DNA of 36,013 nucleotides from Phocaeicola sp. (GTDB lineage: Bacteria; Bacteroidota; Bacteroidia; Bacteroidales; Bacteroidaceae), in contig JALEQJ010000038.1 of the NCBI GenBank assembly GCA_022764505.1, positions 1-36,013 of the forward strand. The letters run 5' to 3'. Both the position numbers and the translations under genes were made by a program. The notes beneath the pieces were generated by a model. It was not told the origin of the DNA. It saw only the letters and a program-made list of their open reading frames with translations, and did not search any database. Within the stretch, counting starts at the first letter, position 1. Each line of letters opens with the position of its first letter. Shown piece after piece: positions 1 to 7,686 of the stretch.

Positions 1-30
1 TCATATTAGAGTTTTGCTTGTTTTCTTTTT

Positions 31-126
31 GCAACACTAAGATAAGTGAAAAATCTGACATGGCAAAATCCTGAGCAACTTTTTGTTGCTCAGGAACTTA
101 TAAATAAAGTTAAATTATAGTGTTGC
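31..126. repeat. Nested inverted repeats before rubrerythrin
   Basis: An outer 9-bp inverted repeat (GCAACACTA at 31-39, TAGTGTTGC at 118-126) encloses a perfect 10-bp hairpin (CCTGAGCAAC at 70-79, GTTGCTCAGG at 85-94, loop of five T). The inner hairpin is strong but has no good T tract on the plus strand; on the minus strand it is followed by ATTTT. It may end the transcript of a gene left of the window or be a structured RNA. No coding region is seen in bases 1-199, and I found no clear TAnnTTTG promoter for the rubrerythrin gene here. Confidence 0.4.
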
Positions 127-199
127 GGAATTAAGGTATAAAATAAAACTGTATATGCTTATGCAGTATAACTAAATAACGAACTAAACAAATTTACTT

Positions 200-778
200 A
201 TGGGAAAAAGCGTAAAAGGAACACAAACTGAAAAGAATCTCTGCATTTCATTTGCAGGAGAATCTCAAGCAAGAATGCGTTATACATACTTTGCAAGTCA
301 AGCAAAAAAAGATGGTTTTGAACAAATTTCAGCTATCTTCTTGGAAACAGCAGAACAAGAAAAAGAACACGCCAAACGTATGTTCAAATTCTTGGAAGGT
401 GGTATGGTAGAAATTACAGCCTCTTATCCTGCCGGTGTCATAGGCACAACTCTTGAAAACTTAAAAGCTGCAGCTGCCGGAGAAAACGAAGAATGGACTA
501 CAGACTATCCGAAATTTGCAGATATAGCAGAAGCAGAAGGCTTTCCTGCTATTGCAAAAATGTATCGTGAAATAGCAGTTGCAGAAAAAGCTCACGAAGA
601 GAGATACCTTGCATTCGTAAAGAATATAGAAGCCAATACTATATTTGAAAAAGAAGAAACTGTAGTATGGCAATGCCGTAATTGCGGTTATATTTTTGAA
701 GGTAAGACTGCTCCTCAAAATTGCCCGGCGTGTCTACACCCACAAGCTTACTTTGAAGTAAAGAAAACAAACTTCTAA
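200..778 (+). CDS. rbr: Rubrerythrin (classical domain order)
   Basis: Rubrerythrin is a cytoplasmic non-heme diiron peroxidase that reduces H2O2 to water in anaerobes. The 192-residue product has an N-terminal ferritin-like diiron domain (about 1-145) with two ExxH motifs (E54-H57 and E129-H132) and ligand candidate E21. A C-terminal rubredoxin domain carries CRNC (C159, C162) and CPAC (C175, C178) for one iron. Length and order are those of classical rubrerythrin. The start is preceded by an A/T-rich stretch, usual for this phylum. It stands alone, followed by a strong terminator. A second rubrerythrin with the opposite domain order lies at 29181-29732 beside a PerR-like regulator, so peroxide control of this copy is plausible, but I see no clear operator here. 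Confidence 0.96.
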   Translation: MGKSVKGTQTEKNLCISFAGESQARMRYTYFASQAKKDGFEQISAIFLETAEQEKEHAKRMFKFLEGGMVEITASYPAGVIGTTLENLKAAAAGENEEWTTDYPKFADIAEAEGFPAIAKMYREIAVAEKAHEERYLAFVKNIEANTIFEKEETVVWQCRNCGYIFEGKTAPQNCPACLHPQAYFEVKKTNF

Positions 779-804
779 TATCTTTTGTGTAAGTACAACC
801 TCTA

Positions 805-846
805 AATAGGTTGTAGCAAAGAAAAATGCTACAACCTATTTTTTTA
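805..846 (+). terminator. Intrinsic terminator after rbr
   Basis: A perfect 14-bp stem (805-818 with 827-840) with an 8-nt A-rich loop is followed by a T run. ACAACCT at 796-802 can also pair with AGGTTGT at 808-814, so a competing upstream hairpin is possible. Confidence 0.9.
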
Positions 847-878
847 CTGCTCATATTTAATTTTTTATTTCGCACCAC

Positions 879-944
879 AGTTTATGTAAACTTCCATTAT
901 AGTTTATGTAAACTTCCATCACGGTTTATATAAACCATAGTACG
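879..944. repeat. 22-bp palindromic repeat array (GTTTAyrTAAAC), 3 units
   Basis: Three head-to-tail units start at 879, 901 and 923, exactly 22 bp apart. Each carries a near-palindrome GTTTATGTAAAC (880-891, 902-913), the third being the perfect palindrome GGTTTATATAAACC (923-936). Units 1 and 2 are identical over 19 bases. The array is framed by TATTTCG and CGAAATA (near 867-873 and 944-950). The 847-1114 stretch holds no gene. Similar 22-bp-period arrays occur at 9420, 17202 and 30443. Confidence 0.8.
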
Positions 945-1114
945 AAATACAAGTGGATAGCAAAAGATCAAGAAATCCGCACAGATTTTTCCTTCACTTT
1001 CATATTCTTCTTAAAAGTATATATCTGATAAGTAAAAAATCTATATTGCAAGACATCATATCGTACTTAAAACCACCCATCTGAACATAGAAAAAACACA
1101 TTGACAAAAAAATA

Positions 1115-1146
1115 TTTGGAGAAAATAGAAAAAAAGCATACCTTTG
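1115..1146 (+). promoter_or_regulatory. Promoter of tRNA-fMet
   Basis: TTTG at 1115-1118, a 20-bp spacer, then TACCTTTG at 1139-1146. This matches the Bacteroidetes sigma-ABfr pattern (TTTG, about 19-21 bp, TAnnTTTG) and lies 23 bp before the mature tRNA. Confidence 0.8.
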
Positions 1147-1169
1147 TACCCGAATTAAGAATTAAACAT

Positions 1170-1242
<73 letters not shown>

Positions 1243-1244
1243 CG

Positions 1245-1285
1245 AACAGCAGTGTTACAATTATTTTGTAACACTGCTGTTTTCT
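1245..1285 (+). terminator. Intrinsic terminator of the tRNA-fMet unit
   Basis: A perfect 16-bp stem (1245-1260 with 1266-1281) closes a 5-nt loop and ends in TTTTC. It starts two bases after the mature tRNA 3' end. Confidence 0.92.
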
Positions 1286-1411
1286 TATCGCAATCATAGG
1301 GAAATCCCTATACAATTATATATTCAATACTCACAAATAGGAAAAAGCTATGCCTGATTATCATTTTTTTGCGTGTACTTTGTAGTCTTATTTATTAAAG
1401 TAAAAAGAATT

Positions 1412-2086
1412 ATGAAAAAGTATTTAGCAGAAATGTTCGGTACCATGGTACTCGTACTTATGGGTTGTGGTACAGCAGTTAGTTTAGGTTGTACCTCAGA
1501 TGATCCTTTATTAGCAGCAACAGTAGTAGGCACATCATTGGCTTTCGGTTTAGCAGTAGTAGCTATGGCATATACCATAGGAGGCATATCCGGTTGCCAT
1601 ATCAATCCAGCCATCACATTGGGCTGTTTTATCTCTGGTCGTATGACTGCCAAAGATGCCTCTATGTACATAGTATTCCAAGTGATTGGTGCCATCATTG
1701 GTTCTGCAGTTCTCTACTTAGCAACCAGCAATGCAGGTTTAGTAGGTACCGGAGCTAATGCAGCTCAAAGTGGAGTAAGCCTCACAGGTGCGCTTATAGC
1801 AGAAATCATCTTCACTTTTGTCTTTGTATTGGTAGTATTGGGTACTACAGATGCCAAGAAAGGTGCAGGCAATTTTGCAGGTTTAGCTATCGGTTTATCA
1901 CTCGTATTGGTACACTTGGTATGTATCCGTTATACTGGTACTTCTGTAAACCCTGCACGTAGTATAGGTCCGGCTTTATTCCAAGGTGGAGAAGCATTAT
2001 CACAGTTGTGGATATTCATAGTAGGTCCTTTCATAGGTGCAGCACTGAGTGCTATCGTATGGAAAGTAATTGGCAGTGAAGAATAA
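1412..2086 (+). CDS. aqpZ: Aquaporin Z-type water channel
   Basis: A six-helix inner-membrane channel of the MIP family, probably passing water. The 224-residue protein starting MKKYLAEMFG has both half-helix NPA motifs: HINPA (N65) and SVNPAR (N180), the latter with the pore arginine after NPA typical of aquaporins. An upstream in-frame ATG at 1373 would add 13 hydrophobic residues that fall outside the family's normal N-terminus, so I prefer 1412. Length is normal for AqpZ. It appears monocistronic, 126 bp after the tRNA terminator and 180 bp before rplS. The water versus glycerol preference is inferred from family resemblance. Confidence 0.93.
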   Translation: MKKYLAEMFGTMVLVLMGCGTAVSLGCTSDDPLLAATVVGTSLAFGLAVVAMAYTIGGISGCHINPAITLGCFISGRMTAKDASMYIVFQVIGAIIGSAVLYLATSNAGLVGTGANAAQSGVSLTGALIAEIIFTFVFVLVVLGTTDAKKGAGNFAGLAIGLSLVLVHLVCIRYTGTSVNPARSIGPALFQGGEALSQLWIFIVGPFIGAALSAIVWKVIGSEE

Positions 2087-2152
2087 ACTACCAACATACT
2101 ACAGCAAAGAAGTTTTTTTGAGAACACCAAGATAAAAAACGGACTTCGTTCA

Positions 2153-2183
2153 TTGGTTATATAGCAAAAATATACGAACTTTG
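2153..2183 (+). promoter_or_regulatory. Probable rplS promoter
   Basis: TTG at 2153-2155, 20 bp, then GAACTTTG at 2176-2183, an imperfect TAnnTTTG. It would leave a leader of about 75 nt before rplS, with a small CGC/GCG hairpin near 2188-2197. Confidence 0.5.
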
Positions 2184-2266
2184 CAAACGCTTTCGCGCAA
2201 TCGCTGTCAATGAAAAGAGAGTCTTGATATGTTGCGTAGTAACGATAACCAATTTAATTTACAACA

Positions 2267-2617
2267 ATGGATTTAATTAAAATTGCAGAAGAAGCATTTG
2301 CTACTGGTAAACAACACCCTACATTCAAGGCAGGAGATACAGTAACAGTAGCTTATCGTATCATTGAAGGTACAAAAGAACGTGTTCAGTTGTATCGCGG
2401 TGTAGTCATCAAAATTGCAGGTCATGGAGACAAGAAACGTTTCACAGTTCGCAAAATGTCTGGAACTGTAGGCGTAGAACGTATTTTCCCATTGGAATCA
2501 CCGGCAATAGATGAAATCACAGTGAACAAGGTAGGTAAAGTACGCCGTGCGAAACTTTACTACTTGCGTAACCTCACTGGTAAAAAAGCAAGAATTCCAG
2601 AAAAGCGTAGAGTATAA
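2267..2617 (+). CDS. rplS: 50S ribosomal protein L19
   Basis: L19 sits at the 30S-50S interface of the ribosome. The 116-residue product matches the family throughout: the basic SH3-like core with [49 protein letters not shown] and the C-terminal [19 protein letters not shown]. Length is typical. The ATG follows an A/T-rich leader ending in ACAACA, as expected without Shine-Dalgarno initiation. In many bacteria rplS follows trmD; here it stands alone with its own promoter and terminator. Confidence 0.98.
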   Translation: MDLIKIAEEAFATGKQHPTFKAGDTVTVAYRIIEGTKERVQLYRGVVIKIAGHGDKKRFTVRKMSGTVGVERIFPLESPAIDEITVNKVGKVRRAKLYYLRNLTGKKARIPEKRRV

Positions 2618-2645
2618 TCCTACAAGCAGGAATAAAACATGCTAC

Positions 2646-2687
2646 AAAGAGATGTGTGTACTTAGTGGTACATACATCTCTTTTTTT
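2646..2687 (+). terminator. Intrinsic terminator after rplS
   Basis: A 14-bp stem with one G-U pair (2648-2661 with 2668-2681), 6-nt loop, then seven T. The 2690-2911 stretch beyond it contains no gene I can support. Confidence 0.92.
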
Positions 2688-2911
2688 ATGAAAATGAAAA
2701 ACAGATCTAAATCAAATCACCCTGCAAGAAGGGAATGTTTTATTGTCTTAAATAATTTGTATAATAGTCCCTCTTATCATTTTCATAAGCTTAAAATTTA
2801 TATTGTAGAAAAGATAAGTTCTATAGAATTCAGGAAAGGTTGTAAAATATAAAATCCCATTCCACTAAACATTTTATGCGGAGAGCGCAGGAGATAAATA
2901 GAATTTTACAC

Positions 2912-2964
2912 AAATAGTATGATGAACAAAGAAGATTTATTTCTTTTCACTCATCATACTATTT
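2912..2964. terminator. Long hairpin after the Dabb gene
   Basis: A perfect 14-bp stem (2912-2925 with 2951-2964) has a further inner stem AAAGAA/TTCTTT (2928-2933, 2941-2946). It lies just past the stop of the minus-strand Dabb gene and before it no plus-strand gene ends nearby, so it most likely terminates the minus transcript. T tracts flank it on both sides. Confidence 0.65.
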
Positions 2965-2980
2965 AATTTTAGGCACAAGG

Positions 2981-3280
2981 TCATACTATAAAGTCTACGC
3001 AAGCTCTGCTCTCTTTTGTGTCTTTAAGAAGAGAGGCTGCCGCCACGTGTGCAGGGTGAACTGCATAGCGTTTTACATCTTCCAAAGAGTCAAATTCACT
3101 TTCTAAACAAATATCCCAAGCTTCATCTGGGTTTATATTGCCACTTACACGAATTGCGCGAATAAAATCTATCACATTTACCAAGTCTTCAATAGCTTGT
3201 TTGAAGCTCTCTATACACGCCTTTTTTTCGTTCACGGAAAGACTATCTTTCAGTTTGAACATTACAATGTGTTTAACCAT
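2981..3280 (-). CDS. Dabb (stress-responsive A/B barrel) domain protein
   Basis: A 99-residue protein made of one dimeric alpha/beta-barrel (Dabb) domain, the fold shared with the plant stress protein SP1 and some polyketide cyclases. Seen features are the N-terminal VKHIVMFKLK strand, a helix of about residues 17-33, ALRVSGNI-like strand (AIRVSGNI), and the family-typical HPAHV near residue 75. The reaction, if any, is unknown. It is divergent from udk with a 70-bp shared promoter region and has its own hairpin downstream, so it is probably monocistronic. Confidence 0.85.
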   Translation of the reverse strand: MVKHIVMFKLKDSLSVNEKKACIESFKQAIEDLVNVIDFIRAIRVSGNINPDEAWDICLESEFDSLEDVKRYAVHPAHVAAASLLKDTKESRACVDFIV

Positions 3281-3282
3281 AC

Positions 3283-3312
3283 TTGTTTATCTTATATTAA
3301 GTTGTAATTTTG
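3283..3312 (+). promoter_or_regulatory. Promoter of udk
   Basis: TTG at 3283-3285, 19 bp, then TAATTTTG at 3305-3312, an exact TAnnTTTG box, 38 bp before the udk start. Confidence 0.7.
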
Positions 3313-3319
3313 TCTATTG

Positions 3320-3327
3320 CAAATATA
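3320..3327 (-). promoter_or_regulatory. -7 box for the Dabb gene
   Basis: Minus-strand TATATTTG (plus strand CAAATATA) matches TAnnTTTG 40 bp before the Dabb start; no good -33 TTTG is visible. It lies only 7 bp from the udk -7 box, so the two divergent promoters overlap. Confidence 0.5.
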
Positions 3328-3350
3328 AGATAATAATCATTTCTTCATAT

Positions 3351-3965
3351 ATGATAATCATAGGAATTGCAGGAGGAACAGGCTCTGGAAAAACAACAGT
3401 AGTAAAAGAAATCATCAATAGTTTGGCACAAAAAGATGTAGCCTTGTTACCATTAGACTCCTATTATAAGGATAGTAGCAACGTCCCTGTAGAGGAAAGA
3501 CAAAACATTAACTTCGACCACCCAAATGCTTTCGATTGGGAACTGTTATCCAAGCATGTTAGTATGCTTAGAAAGGGAGAAAGTATAGAGCAGCCCATAT
3601 ACTCATATCTTACTTGTACGCGTCAGGCAGAAACTATACATATAGAACCTTGTGAAGTAGTGGTAATAGAAGGTATCTTGGCTTTGAGTGATAAGAAACT
3701 TTGTAAACAGATGGATTTAAGAATTTTTGTAGACGCAGATCCTGATGAGCGACTTATCAGAGTGATACAAAGAGACGTAATAGAACGTGGTAGAACTGCC
3801 GAAGCTGTAATGGAACGCTATATGAAGGTTTTGAAGCCTATGCACTTAGAATTTATAGAACCTGCCAAGCGATGGGCAGATCTTATTATTCCACAAGGAG
3901 GACACAATAAGAAAGCCATAGATATTCTGAAAATGTACATAGAACGAATTATTGTAGGAAAATGA
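3351..3965 (+). CDS. udk: Uridine kinase
   Basis: Phosphorylates uridine and cytidine to UMP and CMP in pyrimidine salvage; cytoplasmic. The 204-residue protein starts MIIIGIAGGTGSGKTT, with a Walker A P-loop at about 8-15, the PLDSYYK lid/substrate motif, NFDHPNAFDW, and VVIEGILAL followed by the DADPDERLIRVIQRDVIERGR region, all standard for uridine kinase. The longer reading frame from 3138 would prepend about 70 unrelated residues overlapping the Dabb gene; the 3351 start matches the family N-terminus and has a promoter 38 bp upstream. It overlaps the next gene by four bases (ATGA), so translation is probably coupled. Confidence 0.96.
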   Translation: MIIIGIAGGTGSGKTTVVKEIINSLAQKDVALLPLDSYYKDSSNVPVEERQNINFDHPNAFDWELLSKHVSMLRKGESIEQPIYSYLTCTRQAETIHIEPCEVVVIEGILALSDKKLCKQMDLRIFVDADPDERLIRVIQRDVIERGRTAEAVMERYMKVLKPMHLEFIEPAKRWADLIIPQGGHNKKAIDILKMYIERIIVGK

Positions 3966-5347
3966 AAGGCTTCGTTTATACACTGGCTATCTGCTTTGCA
4001 ATGATTGCTTTGCAATGTTGCAATCAGAGTGCAAAGAAAACTGAAAATCTTCAAGACACCACAGATTTGGAGTATATACAAAAGAAAGGAGAAATTGTAG
4101 TCTTAACGCTTAACTCTCCTACTTCGTACTTTGAATATCGTGGAGAAGATATGGGATATCAGTATGACTTAGCAAAAGATTTTGCACGCTCTCTCCATAT
4201 GAACCTCAAATTAAAGATAGCCAAGAACGAAGACGAATTAGTAGAAAAACTATTAAACGGAGAAGGAGATCTCATAGCTTACAATACTACTATCACAAAC
4301 GAAAGAAAGAAAAGCCTTTCATTCAGCAGTGAGGAACATATAGCTTATCAAGTAGTTGTACAGAAACGAGGGAAAAATGTAGCCAAAGTAGTAACCGACT
4401 TGATCGGGAAAGATGTCTACGCCTTTCCCGGTAAATACTTTGAACGTTTAGAGAACCTTAATAAGGAGGTGGGAGGAGGTATGAATCTGCACTTATTATC
4501 CCCCGATAGTTTATCTATGGACGAAGCTATGGCATTGGTAGACAAAGGTAAAATACCATTCCTATTGAGCGATAAGGACTATGCATTGGTATCTCAAACC
4601 TATTTACCCTCATTAAAAACAGATTTGGTGATTACTTTCGGTCAAAGAACAGCGTGGGCTGTTCGTAAAAATTCGCCCCAATTATTGAAAGCTATTCAAG
4701 AATGGGAAAGTAATAAAGCTACGAAAGAAACTATGAAAACAAGCTTAGAGCGGTATTTCCGTTTGAACAAAGAAGAAACTATGCCGAAGATCTACGTAAC
4801 AGGAAAAGGAAGAATCTCTCCTTTCGATTATTTTTTCAAAAAATATGCACCTGAAATAAATTGGGAATGGACACTTTTGGCTTCATTGGCTTATAAAGAA
4901 TCCACATTTAATCCCGATGCTGTTTCGTGGGCAGGTGCTGTAGGCTTAATGCAACTTATGCCTACTACAGCACATAATCTGGGCGTGCCTGTCGGTATGG
5001 AGAAAGATCCGGAACAAAGTATTAAAGCTGCCGTAAAATACATAGGAAAATTACAACGAATGTTCAAGGAGGTAACTCCCCAAGAAGAGCAGAATAAATT
5101 CATTTTGGCTTCTTATAATGCAGGAGAAGGACACATATTAGATGCAATGGCACTGGCGGAAAAATATGGAAAGAATAAATACCTATGGGCTGGAAACGTG
5201 GCAGAATACTTATTGCTCAAAAGCCAACCGGAGTATTATCAAGACCCCGTTTGTAAGCGAGGCTATTTCCGAGGACAAGGTACTTACGACTTTGTAGTAG
5301 AGATCTTGAATAGAGCAGAATTATATCGTAGAGCAAAAATCAATTAA
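3962..5347 (+). CDS. MltF-like lytic transglycosylase lipoprotein
   Basis: Predicted murein-cleaving lipoprotein. It has a signal peptide (1-18) ending in a lipobox region IALQCC (C19 or C20), a periplasmic-binding-protein-like domain (about 43-270, starting GEIVVLTLNSPTSYFEYRGE), and a C-terminal SLT lysozyme-like domain (about 285-430). The SLT domain shows YKESTFNP with catalytic E313, GAVGLMQLMP and ASYNAGEGH. This two-domain order is that of E. coli MltF, a membrane-anchored exolytic transglycosylase whose N-terminal domain regulates activity. The 461-residue length fits. Start ATG overlaps the udk stop (ATGA), so the two are co-transcribed although their functions seem unrelated. Confidence 0.9.
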   Translation: MKGFVYTLAICFAMIALQCCNQSAKKTENLQDTTDLEYIQKKGEIVVLTLNSPTSYFEYRGEDMGYQYDLAKDFARSLHMNLKLKIAKNEDELVEKLLNGEGDLIAYNTTITNERKKSLSFSSEEHIAYQVVVQKRGKNVAKVVTDLIGKDVYAFPGKYFERLENLNKEVGGGMNLHLLSPDSLSMDEAMALVDKGKIPFLLSDKDYALVSQTYLPSLKTDLVITFGQRTAWAVRKNSPQLLKAIQEWESNKATKETMKTSLERYFRLNKEETMPKIYVTGKGRISPFDYFFKKYAPEINWEWTLLASLAYKESTFNPDAVSWAGAVGLMQLMPTTAHNLGVPVGMEKDPEQSIKAAVKYIGKLQRMFKEVTPQEEQNKFILASYNAGEGHILDAMALAEKYGKNKYLWAGNVAEYLLLKSQPEYYQDPVCKRGYFRGQGTYDFVVEILNRAELYRRAKIN

Positions 5348-5369
5348 ATCAGTAAAAACAATCTATTAT

Positions 5370-5738
5370 ATGAATATAGGAGCAACTTACACCGCAGAAA
5401 CACTTGTAAAAAAAGAAAATACAGCCATAGCGTTAGGATCCGGAAACTTAGAAGTATTTGCCACACCTGCTATGATAGCATTGATGGAAAACGCAGCTAT
5501 GAATACTGTAGCACCATTTCTAAACGAGAGTGAAACCACGGTAGGCATTCTTATGAATACCACTCACATTGCTGCCTCTGCTATAGGAAAGAGAATCACA
5601 GCACAAGCAAAGCTTACAGCTATAGAAGGCAAAAAACTTACATTTCATATAGTAGCATACGATGGTGAAAAATGTATAGGAGAAGGAGTACACGAACGCT
5701 TCATTGTAAATAAAGAAAAGTTTATGAGTAAATTATAA
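5370..5738 (+). CDS. FlK-like hotdog-fold thioesterase
   Basis: A 122-residue single hotdog domain resembling the fluoroacetyl-CoA thioesterase (FlK) family and related small acyl-CoA thioesterases. Visible features are VFATPAMIALMENAAMNTV (long hotdog helix with the E of the active-site region), TTVGILMNTTHIAASAIGK and the strand pair KLTAIEGKKLTFHIVAYDGEKCIGEGVHERFIV, the last with the H-R that ends this family's sheet. Likely acts on a CoA thioester in the cytoplasm; substrate unknown. It follows the transglycosylase gene by 22 bp and ends at a strong terminator, so it is the last gene of the udk operon. Confidence 0.82.
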   Translation: MNIGATYTAETLVKKENTAIALGSGNLEVFATPAMIALMENAAMNTVAPFLNESETTVGILMNTTHIAASAIGKRITAQAKLTAIEGKKLTFHIVAYDGEKCIGEGVHERFIVNKEKFMSKL

Positions 5739-5763
5739 ACTTCAACAATAAAACAGATAAAAG

Positions 5764-5804
5764 AAAAATCGGTGCAATTCAAAGTTGAGTTGCACCGATT
5801 TTTT
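5764..5804. terminator. Bidirectional intrinsic terminator
   Basis: A perfect 14-bp stem (5764-5777 with 5790-5803) flanked by A and T runs, so it works for both the plus-strand thioesterase gene and the minus-strand pyrG-yidC unit that converge on it. Confidence 0.92.
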
Positions 5805-5823
5805 GTATTTGAACTTTATTTGC

Positions 5824-7668
5824 TTATTGCTTTTTGTTCTTTCTCATCTTCTCCATTTCTTCTTGTTTCTTTTGGAGAGCGATAAGTGTTCCTGTAAGCC
5901 CGGATTGCTTTTGCTTACTGAGGTCTTTCTTGTTTGCTTCCAATTGTGCCAGTAATTTCTTTTCATCTGTCACTCTATTCATTATCCAAGATGTCAAGAT
6001 AGTTACTAAGCTGGATACAAAGTAGTAGTAGCTCAATCCTGAAGCATAATCATTGAAGATGAAGAAGAACATAATAGGCATAAGATACATCATCCATTTC
6101 ATAGCTGCCATTTGTGGATTGGCACCTGTATCCTGTTGCTTCATAGTAATCATTTGGCTGATAACTGTAGTTACGCTAAATAGGATACAGAAGATACTTA
6201 AGTGATTACCCAATAGAGGTATGCTGGTACTCCAATGAATCAAATCATCGTATGCAGAAAGATCGTCTGCCCATAGGAAACTTTGCTGACGCAGTTCTAT
6301 CGCATTGGGCAAAAAGAAGAATACAGCCATCAATACAGGAGTTTGTATAAGCATAGGTAAACAACCACCCATAGGGCTTACTCCATATTCTTTATAGAGC
6401 ATCATAGTTTCTTGTTGCTTCTTCATCATATCTTCTTGGTTAGGATACTTTTCGTTTATCTTATTGATATGAGGACGAAGCGCACGCATCTTGGCAGAAG
6501 AAATGAAAGATTTCCATGTAGTGGGAAGCACCACCAATTTTACAATAATGGTCATAAGCAATATCACGATACCCATATTGAAGCCCCAGCCGGAAAGCCA
6601 GTCAAATAAGTTGATGGTAAACCAGCGATTGATCCATCGTATAATAGGCCAACCTAAGTATACCAGTTCTTCTAAGTCTGCATTTTTCTTTAGGCTCACT
6701 TCATTTGTAGCCAGTAATGTCTTAAAGTGGTTAGGACCAAAATAGAATTGCAATTGAGTACTTTCTTTTCCAGATGGGTCAAAGTGAGCATAGAAAGAAG
6801 AGGTGTATTCTTTCATATAACCACTATTTTCTGCGGCTATTTTGGAATGCAGGTTTACTTTTTCCAGTTCTTTGTCTGTCATTAACACCGCAGAAAAGTA
6901 TTGATTTTTATAAGCTATCCAGTCTACTGCTGTTTCCGGTGTAATCTCTTCATCATTTGTTTCACTCAGAGATTTACTGCTTTTGTCTATAGGCTTATAA
7001 GTAAGAGAGGTATAGCGTTGTTCAAAATTGAATCCTTTTTCTAAATGACGTGCTTTCTGTCTCCAGTCAAATTTTATAGTATTCGCAGAAGATGGGAAAA
7101 AATTACTTAGTCCTACTGCTTTTATATTCATATTCAGCAGATAAGTATTGGGTTGCAGTTCGTACACCACATCTATGTACCCGCCTTGTTGAGTATTCAA
7201 GCGCATGGTAGCACTATTCTTGGTTACAGAAACGGGCTGAAAATACATTGCTGCAGAATGTAGATTCTCCTGCTTGCCATCTAAAGAAAAGCTGAACATA
7301 CTTTCTTGCTCATTGAATAGAACAAGCTGGTCTTTCTGCTGATCTTTGTAACTTTTCAATAATACTTGAGAAACTCTCCCTCCTTTATTATTGATAGAGA
7401 TAGCTACCATCTCGTTTTCTAAAACTATAGTTTTTTCTACTCCTTGAGATTGTGCATAAAATGCAGAGGTAGAATCTATGTGCGCTGTAAATGCTGTTTC
7501 GGGGACTTCTTGAACCTTTTTTTCTTTTTTTGCAGTTTGAACTGCCGCTATAGAATCATTGTATTGTTGTATTTTACTTACTTCTTCAGCATTAGGCTGA
7601 TTGTAAATACTAAATCCAACAATCACAAGACCTATCAGTACGAAACCTATTATGGTATTTTTATCCAT
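5824..7668 (-). CDS. yidC: Membrane protein insertase YidC
   Basis: Inserts and folds inner-membrane proteins, alone or with SecYEG. The 614-residue protein has an N-terminal membrane anchor (about 5-22, IIGFVLIGLVIVGFSIY), a large periplasmic beta-sandwich domain (about 60-345), then the conserved core with five helices: LFDWLSGWGFNMGIVILLMTIIVKLVVLP, the cytoplasmic hairpin KMRALRPHINKINEKYPNQ, GGCLPMLIQTPVLMAVFFFLP and the SYYYFVSSLVTILTSWIMNR region. A lysine-rich tail follows, as is usual in this phylum. It is 18 bp downstream of pyrG and co-transcribed with it. Confidence 0.97.
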   Translation of the reverse strand: MDKNTIIGFVLIGLVIVGFSIYNQPNAEEVSKIQQYNDSIAAVQTAKKEKKVQEVPETAFTAHIDSTSAFYAQSQGVEKTIVLENEMVAISINNKGGRVSQVLLKSYKDQQKDQLVLFNEQESMFSFSLDGKQENLHSAAMYFQPVSVTKNSATMRLNTQQGGYIDVVYELQPNTYLLNMNIKAVGLSNFFPSSANTIKFDWRQKARHLEKGFNFEQRYTSLTYKPIDKSSKSLSETNDEEITPETAVDWIAYKNQYFSAVLMTDKELEKVNLHSKIAAENSGYMKEYTSSFYAHFDPSGKESTQLQFYFGPNHFKTLLATNEVSLKKNADLEELVYLGWPIIRWINRWFTINLFDWLSGWGFNMGIVILLMTIIVKLVVLPTTWKSFISSAKMRALRPHINKINEKYPNQEDMMKKQQETMMLYKEYGVSPMGGCLPMLIQTPVLMAVFFFLPNAIELRQQSFLWADDLSAYDDLIHWSTSIPLLGNHLSIFCILFSVTTVISQMITMKQQDTGANPQMAAMKWMMYLMPIMFFFIFNDYASGLSYYYFVSSLVTILTSWIMNRVTDEKKLLAQLEANKKDLSKQKQSGLTGTLIALQKKQEEMEKMRKNKKQ

Positions 7669-7686
7669 GAAAATGAGGGTATAATA

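Noticed and set aside
879-944. CRISPR array
   Set aside because: Units are 22 bp without unique spacers, only three copies, and no cas genes in the window.
2547-2852. 101-codon frame overlapping the end of rplS
   Set aside because: It starts inside rplS in another frame and runs through the rplS terminator; composition is not protein-like.
3138-3350. Long N-terminal extension of uridine kinase
   Set aside because: It runs antisense through the Dabb gene, lacks family resemblance, and the udk promoter lies inside it. The 3351 start fits the family.
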